In this document: positions 8,584 through 16,163 of the stretch, piece after piece
How the letters are laid out: each line of letters opens with the position of its first letter
Position numbering within the stretch: position 1 is the stretch's first letter
From: JAALLB01 sp964502215
GTDB taxonomy: Bacteria > Pseudomonadota > Alphaproteobacteria > Rhizobiales > Rhizobiaceae
Length of the DNA: 64,000 bases
Direction: 5' to 3'
Assembly (NCBI GenBank): GCA_964502215.1
Contig: CAZCUN010000005.1
Coordinates: 25,149 to 89,148, forward strand
Notes under the pieces: generated by a model
What the model was told of the DNA's origin: nothing
Seen by the model: the letters and a program-made list of their open reading frames with translations, nothing else
Database searches by the model: none
Translations under genes and position numbers: made by a program

Positions 8584-9462
8584 TTAAGCCCTTTCAAAAA
8601 CCAATACCAACCAGCCATCGCGAATATGCGAATGTTCCAGATGCAAGCCTTGCAGTCTAAAACTTGCGATAATTGGTGTTCTTTGGTGAGGTAAAAGGCC
8701 AGACAGGATCACTGTTCCACCACGCATAGTATGCGCTACGATATCCACTGCCATTTGTTGCAATGGTTTTGCCAAAATATTTGCGATGATTAAATCAAAA
8801 GGTGCTTGTTCGTGCATTCTTGCTTGCGTAAAGCCAACGGACGTCAGGCACTCCACATGTGCTTGTACGCCATTTTGTTTGCAATTAAACTTTGCTGTTT
8901 CAGTTGCCACTGGGTCAATGTCTGTCGCCATGACAAAACACGGCATGGCTTTTGCAGCTGCGATTGCCAAGACGCCTGAGCCTGTTCCTAAATCTAGTGC
9001 ATTATGAAATGTCTGACGTTTGCAAACCTTGTCTAGCATATCCAGACACCCAGCAGTTGTGCCGTGATGACCTGTGCCAAAGGCTAAACCTGCGTTTACA
9101 TGGATTGCGATTTCGTGTGGACGGGGGACGTGCATTTCATGACTGCCATGTACGATAAATCTGCCTGCACGCACTGCGGTCAAATCTCGCAAGGTTTCTG
9201 CAACCCAGTCTATATCTTCAAGGTCTTCGCGATCGAATGAAATTTTGATGTTTTCTGCATCCACCAATTTCATCATTCTGCTATGTGTTGCATCTGCAAG
9301 TGTCGTGTCGCAATAGACTGCAATTTCCCAGTTTGTCGGATTTTCCAAATCCTCAAAGCTTGAAACGGGAAAGCCATCTTCTTCAAATTCTATTTCAAAT
9401 ATTTTTTGAAGGGCGAGGGCTGCTGATTTTTCAATTTCTGCACGAAAGCATGTTTGTTGCAT
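8584..9462 (-). CDS. prmA: Ribosomal protein L11 methyltransferase PrmA
   Basis: SAM-dependent cytoplasmic enzyme that trimethylates lysines of ribosomal protein L11. The C-terminal two-thirds is a class I methyltransferase fold with motif I DLGTGSGVLAIAAAK, upstream LAFGTGHHGTT (a PrmA hallmark), and motif IV FDLIIANILAKPL. The 292-residue length is normal. The start is ATG 9462. The gene lies just downstream of the PII gene terminator, so it probably has its own promoter within the short gap 9463-9473 or is reached by read-through. Confidence 0.93.
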   Translation of the reverse strand: MQQTCFRAEIEKSAALALQKIFEIEFEEDGFPVSSFEDLENPTNWEIAVYCDTTLADATHSRMMKLVDAENIKISFDREDLEDIDWVAETLRDLTAVRAGRFIVHGSHEMHVPRPHEIAIHVNAGLAFGTGHHGTTAGCLDMLDKVCKRQTFHNALDLGTGSGVLAIAAAKAMPCFVMATDIDPVATETAKFNCKQNGVQAHVECLTSVGFTQARMHEQAPFDLIIANILAKPLQQMAVDIVAHTMRGGTVILSGLLPHQRTPIIASFRLQGLHLEHSHIRDGWLVLVFERA

Positions 9463-9473
9463 TTTGGGTCCTT

Positions 9474-9509
9474 CAAAAGAAAAAGCCGGGAAGGTTATCT
9501 TCCCGGCTT
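9474..9509 (-). terminator. Intrinsic terminator of the amtB-PII operon
   Basis: An 11-bp perfect stem, AAGCCGGGAAG (9483-9493) with CTTCCCGGCTT (9499-9509) and a 5-nt loop. Reading the minus strand it is followed by a T-rich tract. It lies between the PII gene and prmA. Confidence 0.9.
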
Positions 9510-9532
9510 TGATATCTTATTTGGTGATTTCT

Positions 9533-9871
9533 TTAAAGTGCTTCTTCACCAGCTTCGCCTGTGCGAATTCTAAGGGCATTTTCAAGGTCGAAGACAAAGA
9601 TTTTTCCGTCTCCAATTTTACCTTGTCCTGCAGCCTTTTGAATTGCTTCAACGGCTTGTTCTGTAATGTCGCTTTTAACGGCGATTTCTACTTTTACCTT
9701 TGGAACATAATGAATTGCATATTCTGTTCCACGGTAAATTTCGGTATGGCCTTTTTGACGGCCATAGCCTTTCACTTCAGAGACGGTCATCCCGTCAACA
9801 CCAATCTCACTTAATGCTTCGCGGACGTTATCCAGTTTATAAGGTTGGACGATTGCAACGATCATTTTCAT
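9533..9871 (-). CDS. glnK: Nitrogen regulatory protein PII (GlnK/GlnB type)
   Basis: A 112-residue PII signal protein, which binds ATP/ADP and 2-oxoglutarate, is uridylylated in the T-loop and gates the ammonium channel. The uridylylation site Tyr51 is intact in KGHTEIYRGTEY, and the B-loop/C-loop segments (GQGKIGDGKIFV, IRTGEAGEEAL) are conserved. It lies 24 bases after amtB on the same strand, so the GlnK type is more likely than GlnB. The order amtB then glnK is the reverse of the usual glnK-amtB arrangement. A strong terminator follows. Confidence 0.93.
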   Translation of the reverse strand: MKMIVAIVQPYKLDNVREALSEIGVDGMTVSEVKGYGRQKGHTEIYRGTEYAIHYVPKVKVEIAVKSDITEQAVEAIQKAAGQGKIGDGKIFVFDLENALRIRTGEAGEEAL

Positions 9872-9895
9872 TTGATTTATCCTTTCAAAGCAAGT

Positions 9896-11101
9896 TTACA
9901 GGCGATAAGCAGTTTCGCCATGATGGCTGAAATCAAGCCCTTCAGTTTCTTCATCGTCACTTACTCTGAGGCCAACAAGTGCCTTTGTGATGACTACGAT
10001 TACAACTGTAGCAATTGCAGAGAATATGGCCACTGACACAACACCGATTAACTGTACCATGAATTGGCTGCCAGCGGATACATCACCAAGGCCTGTGCCG
10101 CCATCGCCAAATCCTGCAAGGAATGCAACTAGCAAAGTACCTGTTGCACCGCCAACACCGTGGACAGCAAGAACGTCGAGTGAATCATCAATCTTCATTT
10201 TGTGGCGAACTAGATCAACTGCGAAGTAGCATATTACACCGCCAGCAAGGCCAAGAATAACGCCGCCAAGTGGACCAACTGAACCTGATGCAGGTGTGAT
10301 TGTTGCAAGACCTGCAATAGTGCCTGTTACAAGACCAACAAGGCTTGGTTTGCCGTATTTGATTTTTTCAATCACCAACCAAACAATGGATGCAGTTGCT
10401 GCTGAAAGGTGGGTTACTAACATTGCCATGCCTGCGTTTTGGTCTGCTGCTACTGCTGAACCTGCGTTGAAGCCGAACCAGCCAACCCAAAGAAGGGAGG
10501 CGCCAACCATTACCATCCAAGGTGCATGTGGAGGCATGATTTTTTCTGGGAAGCCTTTGCGTGTTCCTAGCATTAAAGCAATCACAAGTGCTGATACGCC
10601 TGCTGTTACGTGAACTACAATACCACCAGCAAAGTCGATTACACCCATTTCAGCAAGCCAGCCGCCGCCCCATACCCAATGTACGGTTGGTGCGTATACG
10701 ATTAATAACCAAAGACCACTAATCATCATCACTGCGCCAAACTTGATGCGCTCAACAAAAGCGCCAACCATAAGGGCAGGGGTAATAACTGCGAATGTCA
10801 TCTGGAACATTGCAAAAAGTGATTCAGGTAAAGTACCTGAAAGCGTTTCACGATCGATGCCAGCTAAGAACATACGATCAAGCCCACCTAAATATGCATT
10901 GCCTTCAGTAAATGCGAGTGAATAACCCACTGCAAACCAAAGTAGTGAGGCTAAACAGGCTATTGCAATACAATGCATCAAAACAGAAAGTGCATTTTTT
11001 GCTTGTACAAGGCCTGCATAAAAAAGACCAAGGCCAGGTAGTGTCATTAACAATACCAGAGCCGTTGCTGTTAATATCCAGCTAGTATCTGCAGCATTCA
11101 T
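9896..11101 (-). CDS. amtB: Ammonium transporter AmtB
   Basis: Inner-membrane ammonium channel with about 11 transmembrane helices (401 aa from the chosen start). Family signatures are present: GLGLFYAGLVQAKNAL, the pore region GGIVVHVTAGVSALV and a conserved His pair region (DVLAVHGVGGATGTLL). The ATG at 11101 has a very strong GGAGGAG ribosome-binding site and begins MNAADTSW directly before the first helix. A 24-codon upstream extension in the same frame is not credible because it would span that site. No cleavable signal peptide is visible; many Amt proteins lack one. Expression is likely nitrogen-controlled, but I found no convincing sigma-54 promoter upstream. Confidence 0.94.
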   Translation of the reverse strand: MNAADTSWILTATALVLLMTLPGLGLFYAGLVQAKNALSVLMHCIAIACLASLLWFAVGYSLAFTEGNAYLGGLDRMFLAGIDRETLSGTLPESLFAMFQMTFAVITPALMVGAFVERIKFGAVMMISGLWLLIVYAPTVHWVWGGGWLAEMGVIDFAGGIVVHVTAGVSALVIALMLGTRKGFPEKIMPPHAPWMVMVGASLLWVGWFGFNAGSAVAADQNAGMAMLVTHLSAATASIVWLVIEKIKYGKPSLVGLVTGTIAGLATITPASGSVGPLGGVILGLAGGVICYFAVDLVRHKMKIDDSLDVLAVHGVGGATGTLLVAFLAGFGDGGTGLGDVSAGSQFMVQLIGVVSVAIFSAIATVVIVVITKALVGLRVSDDEETEGLDFSHHGETAYRL

Positions 11102-11374
11102 TTTCGTAACTCCTCCAAGAGTTAAATTTGTATTTTCTAAAAGCCTAAACCTTAGAAAAAAAGTGTAAAACATGGCGATACAGCTATATTATATTGGTGT
11201 GTGCACAACCCGTTGGGAGGTTATGTGGTCAGTTAGATTCGTGTTGCGCAAAGTTAAATCTTTTGTTGCCTAATTATTGGGCATAACGGTTTTTCTTAGT
11301 TGGTTAAAAAATAAGCAAAATGAATTACGCTTAGGTTTACTCATTTTTTACCCTGTTAGGTGCATTATCGGGTT

Positions 11375-11893
11375 ATGACATCACGTGTGACCTCAAAAAT
11401 TTCTCGGTTTTCAACGGGCATGACAGCTTTTGTTGCGTCTGGCCTGTTGGTTTATTCTATTTTGCAAGGGCATGGTGGTGTGAAAGATAATCAACAGCTA
11501 TGGCAAGATGCGTCTAAGCGTGCTGTTTCGATTTCGCGAAGTGGTAGTTATTTAGATCAGATCATATTGAATAAAGAGCCAAAATACATCGATCAAGAAG
11601 TTGATCCTGCTATAACAGGTTCAATTGGTACTGGTGATAATTTTGAGGCTATTGATACGTCAGATCAACTTGAAGAAGAGCCTTCGGTTCTTGCTCTCAT
11701 CCGCAAAAACTCTGACGTTAAACCAGGTGTTTCGGCTGGTACCGCTCGCGTCAGTGTTGTGATTAAGTCGGGTGATACGCTGTTTAATATTAGTCAACGT
11801 CATGGCATTAGTGTTGATGACCTTGCTGAGCTTAATGGTTTGAATGAGCCGTATACGATTAAAATTGGTCAAACGTTGTACGTGGCTCGATAG
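11375..11893 (+). CDS. LysM domain membrane-anchored protein
   Basis: A protein of about 172 residues with one N-terminal hydrophobic segment (FVASGLLVYSIL), a long flexible acidic linker and a C-terminal LysM domain (IKSGDTLFNISQRHGISVDD ... IKIGQTLYVAR) that binds peptidoglycan. This suggests an inner-membrane-anchored or secreted cell-wall-binding protein. No catalytic domain is present, so it may be an envelope adaptor. The start is uncertain: ATG 11375 or GTG 11360, both with weak ribosome-binding sites. It is divergent from amtB and convergent with the Slam-type gene, 10 bases away. Confidence 0.78.
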   Translation: MTSRVTSKISRFSTGMTAFVASGLLVYSILQGHGGVKDNQQLWQDASKRAVSISRSGSYLDQIILNKEPKYIDQEVDPAITGSIGTGDNFEAIDTSDQLEEEPSVLALIRKNSDVKPGVSAGTARVSVVIKSGDTLFNISQRHGISVDDLAELNGLNEPYTIKIGQTLYVAR

Positions 11894-11903
11894 CTTGGTT
11901 TTT

Positions 11904-13184
11904 CTAAAACGCAGCTTTTAATTTCAAGCCAATATCATGCGCAGAGAAATCGTTAAACAAGTCGTTTGAAGACTGATTAGTGTAGCTATAAACAATTTCA
12001 GGGCGAATATCATAGAAGACAAGTTCTTTATGGCTCACGCCATAGCTTGCTGTGTAATATGTGTCTTTTCGCTCATCTGATGTGAGTGGGGCATTTCGGT
12101 CAAAGCGTCTTGTACCAACGATGCCGCCTAAGCTTGTTATGAACCCGTTTTTGTAAGCCGTTTCTAATTCTACGCCTATTGAATAATCTGTAACATTAAA
12201 AAAAGAATTGTCTGCATCAACGTTTGATGCGCTTATGTAGTAATTAAATCTACTGAACTCATCGATTAGTACGGTATTATTAATTAAACCAGATGCGAAT
12301 GTTGCGTCTTGTCCCGTTTCTTTAAAGTCTCGCTTTGAAATTACGAAGTCAGCTGATATTTTTTGTGCTTGAGTAAGGCTGAAGTTGCCACCAACTCGAA
12401 TGCCATACTCATCAAAAAGCCGCTCTCCACTTTTCCACGTATACTCATAGAAGGGAGCAGCATATACGCTTTTTGTGTTGGATAAGAACCATGTATTTCG
12501 TAATTCGGTGCCGACTAAAGGCAATACGGTTTCTGTTACAGAATTATATCTGCCACCAAGTTTGATTGAAGCTTGCGATAGTAAGCGTTTGCTATGAAAT
12601 ATCGGTTTCGTAAGTTTTATGCTTGAGGATATCGTCACGCCATCTTGTGCGCGAGATGCCTCAGACAATACGCCACCATTGCCTGTAGAGGTGCGTCTTG
12701 TTCTGCGAGATGTATTTGTTGATGGGATGATTGAGAAATCAAACGACACACGAGGCGAAAGGTCAGGCTTTAAAGTATCTGCTTTTCTTTGAGCGAGTTT
12801 TTTTTCAGGCCCCTCACGCAAATCATTGGCTAATTTTTGAAAGAGCTTAGATGCGCCTTCGCTGTCACCTTCTTTAATCAGACATTCTGCTAGAATATCA
12901 TAGGCGGGTATGAAGCCTGGAGATTGTTGGATAACAAGTGTTGAGAGTTGTTTTGCAACTTTACAGTCCCCGCGATTCACAGCTTCCACGCTATTTGTAA
13001 ATGCAAGGAATATATCACCACGATTATTTTTTGCGTCTAACTGATTGGCAACTTTGCGTGCGTTATCCCAATCCTTTTGTTGCAAGGCATCAAAAAGCTC
13101 AGGCACAGTTTTAGCTACAGACATTGTTGTAAATAACAAAATCACACTAATTGCTGTTATAAAATATGATACAAACTGCTTCAT
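11904..13184 (-). CDS. Slam-type outer membrane translocon (DUF560 family, type XI secretion)
   Basis: Slam proteins move folded lipoproteins or hemophore-like substrates across the outer membrane to the cell surface. The 426-residue protein has a signal peptide (FVSYFITAISVILLFTTM), a periplasmic TPR-type domain at about residues 25-130 (ALQQKDWDNARKVANQ; PAYDILAECLIKEGDSEGA) and a C-terminal barrel of about 290 residues rich in alternating beta strands that ends in a terminal Phe. The last 60 residues (SHKELVFYDIRPEIVYSY ... SSND) match the pattern of the DUF560 barrel end. The start is ATG 13184; a longer frame to 13262 would read through a terminator-like hairpin. The upstream co-oriented gene encodes a TbpB-like lipoprotein, the expected substrate. 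Family assignment is by pattern only. Confidence 0.72.
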   Translation of the reverse strand: MKQFVSYFITAISVILLFTTMSVAKTVPELFDALQQKDWDNARKVANQLDAKNNRGDIFLAFTNSVEAVNRGDCKVAKQLSTLVIQQSPGFIPAYDILAECLIKEGDSEGASKLFQKLANDLREGPEKKLAQRKADTLKPDLSPRVSFDFSIIPSTNTSRRTRRTSTGNGGVLSEASRAQDGVTISSSIKLTKPIFHSKRLLSQASIKLGGRYNSVTETVLPLVGTELRNTWFLSNTKSVYAAPFYEYTWKSGERLFDEYGIRVGGNFSLTQAQKISADFVISKRDFKETGQDATFASGLINNTVLIDEFSRFNYYISASNVDADNSFFNVTDYSIGVELETAYKNGFITSLGGIVGTRRFDRNAPLTSDERKDTYYTASYGVSHKELVFYDIRPEIVYSYTNQSSNDLFNDFSAHDIGLKLKAAF

Positions 13185-13201
13185 TAAGTCTTGTCGTTTA
13201 C

Positions 13202-13241
13202 AAAAAGAAAAACACAGGCCGTTGAAAATAAGCCTGTGTTT
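13202..13241 (-). terminator. Intercistronic attenuator between lipoprotein and Slam genes
   Basis: AAACACAGGC (13210-13219) and GCCTGTGTTT (13232-13241) form a perfect 10-bp stem with a 12-nt loop. On the minus strand the stem runs into T5-C-T5. Placed 54 bases after the lipoprotein stop and 18 bases before the Slam start, it should end part of the transcripts, giving more substrate than translocon. Confidence 0.78.
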
Positions 13242-13294
13242 GTTATCAATGGAAACACTCATACAAAAAGAGGTTCTTAAACTGATCTATAAAC

Positions 13295-14080
13295 TTATCG
13301 ACTGCCAATAAAGCTGATAGCGAGTTTGTCTTGCCCATCTTCGAAAGCACCTGCGCCAGCTATTTCTTCAGCGTTAGGGCCGTAAAAACCACCGTTGACA
13401 TCGCCAAGTCTAGAGCTTGTTGTATCACTTAATGTGCCAGTAAATTGATTGCCTTCAATGTCACCATTTAGTCTTGCTGCAGTTTGCCCTGTATTGTTTC
13501 TGAGAGTTCCCGTAACTTCTTGCCTTGCGCCAAAGTCAGCGGTTGCTGAAAAAGTTCCTACTTCTCCACCATCTACGTCGGTTATTCTTGGGCCATCAGT
13601 TGCTACCGCATTCCAATTGCCTCTGTAAAAAGCAGTTGAAGGCAAGTTCGCCTCAGGTGTTAATGTTCCAGAAATTGTAGATCCAACATCACTTACAATA
13701 CTACTGTTTTGTGATGAAAGGTTTCTACCTCTAATATATAGACTTGTGTCTACGTGTCTTCCTTCGTTAATGCCGAAGTTTCCGCTAGGTATGTAGATTA
13801 GGTCATCTCCATTGCTTACTTGAAGCCCCGCAACGCCGCCAGCTGACGAAACATTATAAGTCTTGCCGTCAATTGTAACTACGGATGCGCTACTAGATAG
13901 TCGTTGTGCTGTAAAGCTTTTAGAACCGCTGGTTTCAGCCGCAAGGCTACCGCTTGATAGTATGCTAGATGCTGAAGCGTTAGTTGCTGCTGTGGTTTCG
14001 CCTCCTCCGCCGCCGGAGCTACTACAGCCAGCGGTAATCAGCCCAAGAGAAAGAAATGATAATTTTAGAATGTTATTCAT
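13295..14080 (-). CDS. TbpB-like surface lipoprotein (predicted Slam substrate)
   Basis: A 261-residue lipoprotein. The signal ends LITAGC with the lipidated Cys at residue 19, followed by the Ser/Gly linker SSSGGGGGE typical of surface-exposed lipoproteins. The C-terminal region forms a small eight-strand-type barrel of the TbpB B/D (TbpBBD) kind, with the hallmark GGFYGPNAEEIAGAGAF near residues 225-245 and preceding strands of alternating Gly, Thr and hydrophobic residues (GNQFTGTLSD). There is no transferrin-binding N-lobe, so the ligand is unknown; haem, iron complexes or adhesion are possible. It is the first gene of a unit with the Slam-type translocon, separated from it by an attenuator. 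The order substrate-then-translocon is common in type XI systems. Confidence 0.75.
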   Translation of the reverse strand: MNNILKLSFLSLGLITAGCSSSGGGGGETTAATNASASSILSSGSLAAETSGSKSFTAQRLSSSASVVTIDGKTYNVSSAGGVAGLQVSNGDDLIYIPSGNFGINEGRHVDTSLYIRGRNLSSQNSSIVSDVGSTISGTLTPEANLPSTAFYRGNWNAVATDGPRITDVDGGEVGTFSATADFGARQEVTGTLRNNTGQTAARLNGDIEGNQFTGTLSDTTSSRLGDVNGGFYGPNAEEIAGAGAFEDGQDKLAISFIGSR

Positions 14081-14260
14081 AGTATATGTGCCCTTTGTTT
14101 TGGTTTGTGCTTTATAATTGAGCTATAACCATAACGTTACTATATGTTACTTTAGCCTTTTATTCTGACGCAAACTTGGGAGTCAAACCCTAAAAGGGTA
14201 ATATTTGAAATTGTGATCAAATATACCTGAAAAATGCTAATGCTGCATTAGTAAAATTAT

Positions 14261-14275
14261 TTTACAAAATTTACA
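14261..14275 (+). repeat. Direct repeat pair, copy 1 (TTTACAAAaTTTACA)
   Basis: Two TTTACA units with a 9-bp period. The same 15-mer, with a single mismatch, recurs at 14414-14428 nearer aceA. In other alphaproteobacteria aceA is controlled by ScfR/RamB-type regulators that bind direct TTTGCAAA units; the similarity to that motif is suggestive only. Confidence 0.5.
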
Positions 14276-14413
14276 AAACAACAAAAGAACACATACTTCT
14301 CGTCACAAATTTACATCAAATTACCGAATTAACTATAAAATTATAGTGCATTTAGCTCATTTGACTGATTTTATGAGTTAAATTCAATGAAATACGCAAT
14401 AGTATTTCTGTTA

Positions 14414-14428
14414 TTTACAAATTTTACA
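14414..14428 (+). repeat. Direct repeat pair, copy 2 (TTTACAAAtTTTACA)
   Basis: Second copy of the 15-mer described at 14261-14275, differing at one base, 74 bases before the aceA start codon. Its position suits an operator or activator site for aceA. Confidence 0.5.
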
Positions 14429-14501
14429 TACTTTTAACGGCTTTAAGAGTTGCAATTTTTACAGTCTGATGGGTGTCAGGCGTATATTCAAGGAGAGTAC
14501 A

Positions 14502-16100
14502 ATGTCTTATTCTGATGAAATCAATGCAGTTAGCGGGATGATCGCCGACCAAGGTAGTGCATGGGATGCGATTAGCGCTGAGAGCGTTGCTCGTATGCGC
14601 CTCCAAAACAAGTTTAAGACAGGCCTTGATGTTGCTCAATATACAGCAGACATCATGCGTCGTGACATGGCTGCTTATGATGCTGACTCATCACAATATA
14701 CACAATCTTTGGGTTGCTGGCATGGTTTTATCGGCCAACAAAAGCTGATTTCAATCAAAAAGCATTTTACAACAACTAAGGGTCGTTACCTATATCTTTC
14801 TGGTTGGATGGTTGCAGCACTTCGTTCAGAGTTTGGTCCTCTGCCTGACCAATCTATGCATGAGAAGACTTCTGTTCCAGCTTTGATTGAAGAGCTTTAC
14901 ACATTCTTGCGTCAAGCTGATGCACGTGAGCTTGGTGGTTTGTTCCGTGAATTAGATGCGGCAAAATCTGCTGGCGATACTGCCAAGGTAGCAGAAATTG
15001 AAAGCGCGATTGATAATCACGAAACACACGTTGTTCCTGTGATTGCAGACATTGATGCAGGTTTTGGTAATGCAGAAGCAACTTACTTGCTTGCTAAGAA
15101 AATGATTGAAGCAGGGGCTTGTGCGCTTCAGATTGAAAACCAAGTTTCAGACGAAAAACAGTGTGGCCACCAGGATGGCAAGGTTACTGTTCCGCATGAA
15201 GATTTCCTCGCAAAAATTCGCGCTTGTCGTTATGCGTTCATGGAACTTGGCATTGAGAATGGTGTGATTGTAACACGTACAGACTCATTGGGCGCTGGCC
15301 TTACAAAGCAAATCGCTTACTCAGAAAAGCCAGGTGATTTGGGCGATCAATATAATTCATTCCTAGATTGTGAAGAAGTGACAGCAGATAACATGGCTAA
15401 TGGCGATGTGATCGTAAACCAAGGCGGCAAGATGATGCGTCCTAAGCGTCTTCCTTCAAACCTTTATCAGTTTAAAGAAGGTACAGGCGAGGCGCGTTGT
15501 GTGCTTGATTGTGTTACTTCGCTAGACAATGGCGCAGACCTTCTTTGGATTGAAACTGAAAAGCCACACGTTGCACAAATTGGCGGCATGGTTGATGAGA
15601 TCCGTAAGGTTCATCCAAAAGCGAAACTTGTTTATAACAATTCTCCTTCGTTTAACTGGACACTTAACTTCCGTCAGCAGGTCTTTGATGCTTGGACGCA
15701 AGAGGGCAAGGATGTTTCATCTTATGACCGCGCAAAACTTATGAGCGTAGATTACGATGCGACGGAACTTGGCAAAGAAGCAGATGAGCGCATTCGTACA
15801 TTCCAAGCAGATGGCGCACGTTTATGCGGTATCTTCCATCACCTCATCACATTGCCTACTTACCACACGGCTGCATTGTCTACAGACAATTTGGCAAAAG
15901 AATACTTCGGTGAGCAGGGCATGCTGGGTTATGTTGAAGGTGTTCAGCGTAAAGAAATCCGTCAAGGTATTGCATGTGTGAAGCACCAAAACATGGCTGG
16001 TTCAGACATGGGTGATGACCATAAAGAATACTTCGCAGGTGATGCGGCACTTCTTGCTGCTGGTGAAGACAACACAATGAACCAATTCGCAGCTGAGTAA
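14502..16100 (+). CDS. aceA: Isocitrate lyase
   Basis: Cleaves isocitrate to glyoxylate and succinate, the first step of the glyoxylate shunt needed for growth on acetate and fatty acids. The 532-residue protein belongs to the longer ICL class common in alphaproteobacteria, with the catalytic Cys at about residue 221 in KQCGH (a KKCGH variant) and the metal-binding segment DIDAGFGN. The start is ATG 14502 with an AAGGAGAG ribosome-binding site; an in-frame ATG 33 bases upstream lacks one. No malate synthase gene is in the window. A strong terminator follows. The upstream region carries direct repeats that may be the carbon-source control site. Confidence 0.96.
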   Translation: MSYSDEINAVSGMIADQGSAWDAISAESVARMRLQNKFKTGLDVAQYTADIMRRDMAAYDADSSQYTQSLGCWHGFIGQQKLISIKKHFTTTKGRYLYLSGWMVAALRSEFGPLPDQSMHEKTSVPALIEELYTFLRQADARELGGLFRELDAAKSAGDTAKVAEIESAIDNHETHVVPVIADIDAGFGNAEATYLLAKKMIEAGACALQIENQVSDEKQCGHQDGKVTVPHEDFLAKIRACRYAFMELGIENGVIVTRTDSLGAGLTKQIAYSEKPGDLGDQYNSFLDCEEVTADNMANGDVIVNQGGKMMRPKRLPSNLYQFKEGTGEARCVLDCVTSLDNGADLLWIETEKPHVAQIGGMVDEIRKVHPKAKLVYNNSPSFNWTLNFRQQVFDAWTQEGKDVSSYDRAKLMSVDYDATELGKEADERIRTFQADGARLCGIFHHLITLPTYHTAALSTDNLAKEYFGEQGMLGYVEGVQRKEIRQGIACVKHQNMAGSDMGDDHKEYFAGDAALLAAGEDNTMNQFAAE

Positions 16101-16131
16101 TTCTCCCAACTCAACTTAGAAATAGCACTTT

Positions 16132-16163
16132 AAGAGCCGCCCCATTTGGGCGGCTCTTTTTTT
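16132..16163 (+). terminator. Intrinsic terminator of aceA
   Basis: AAGAGCCGCCC (16132-16142), loop CATTT, GGGCGGCTCTT (16148-16158), then a T-run on the plus strand. It touches the last codon of the convergent MBL-fold gene. Confidence 0.93.

Larger units (their letters stand above)
14081..14501. promoter_or_regulatory. Divergent regulatory region of the lipoprotein/Slam unit and aceA
   Basis: This 421-bp stretch has no credible gene and is strongly AT-rich. It holds an 8-bp inverted repeat with 8-bp spacer (14201-14224), ACCCT-AAA-AGGGT (14187-14199), a near-palindrome CTAATGC-T-GCATTAG (14237-14251), and six copies of TTTACA at 14261, 14270, 14310, 14414, 14423 and 14458. It must contain promoters for both directions. 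The aceA Shine-Dalgarno sequence AAGGAGAG is at its right end. Confidence 0.6.

Noticed and set aside
9464..9814. Plus-strand frame antisense to the PII gene
   Set aside because: It is the complement of a well-conserved PII gene and a terminator, so it is a shadow.
11102..11260. NtrC or sigma-54 promoter for amtB
   Set aside because: TGTGCACA at 11200-11207 is palindromic, but no TGGCAC-N5-TTGCA pair is present on the right strand and spacing.
13184..13262. Longer N-terminus for the Slam-type protein
   Set aside because: It would be coded by the terminator hairpin and lacks a ribosome-binding site; the ATG at 13184 gives a clean signal peptide.
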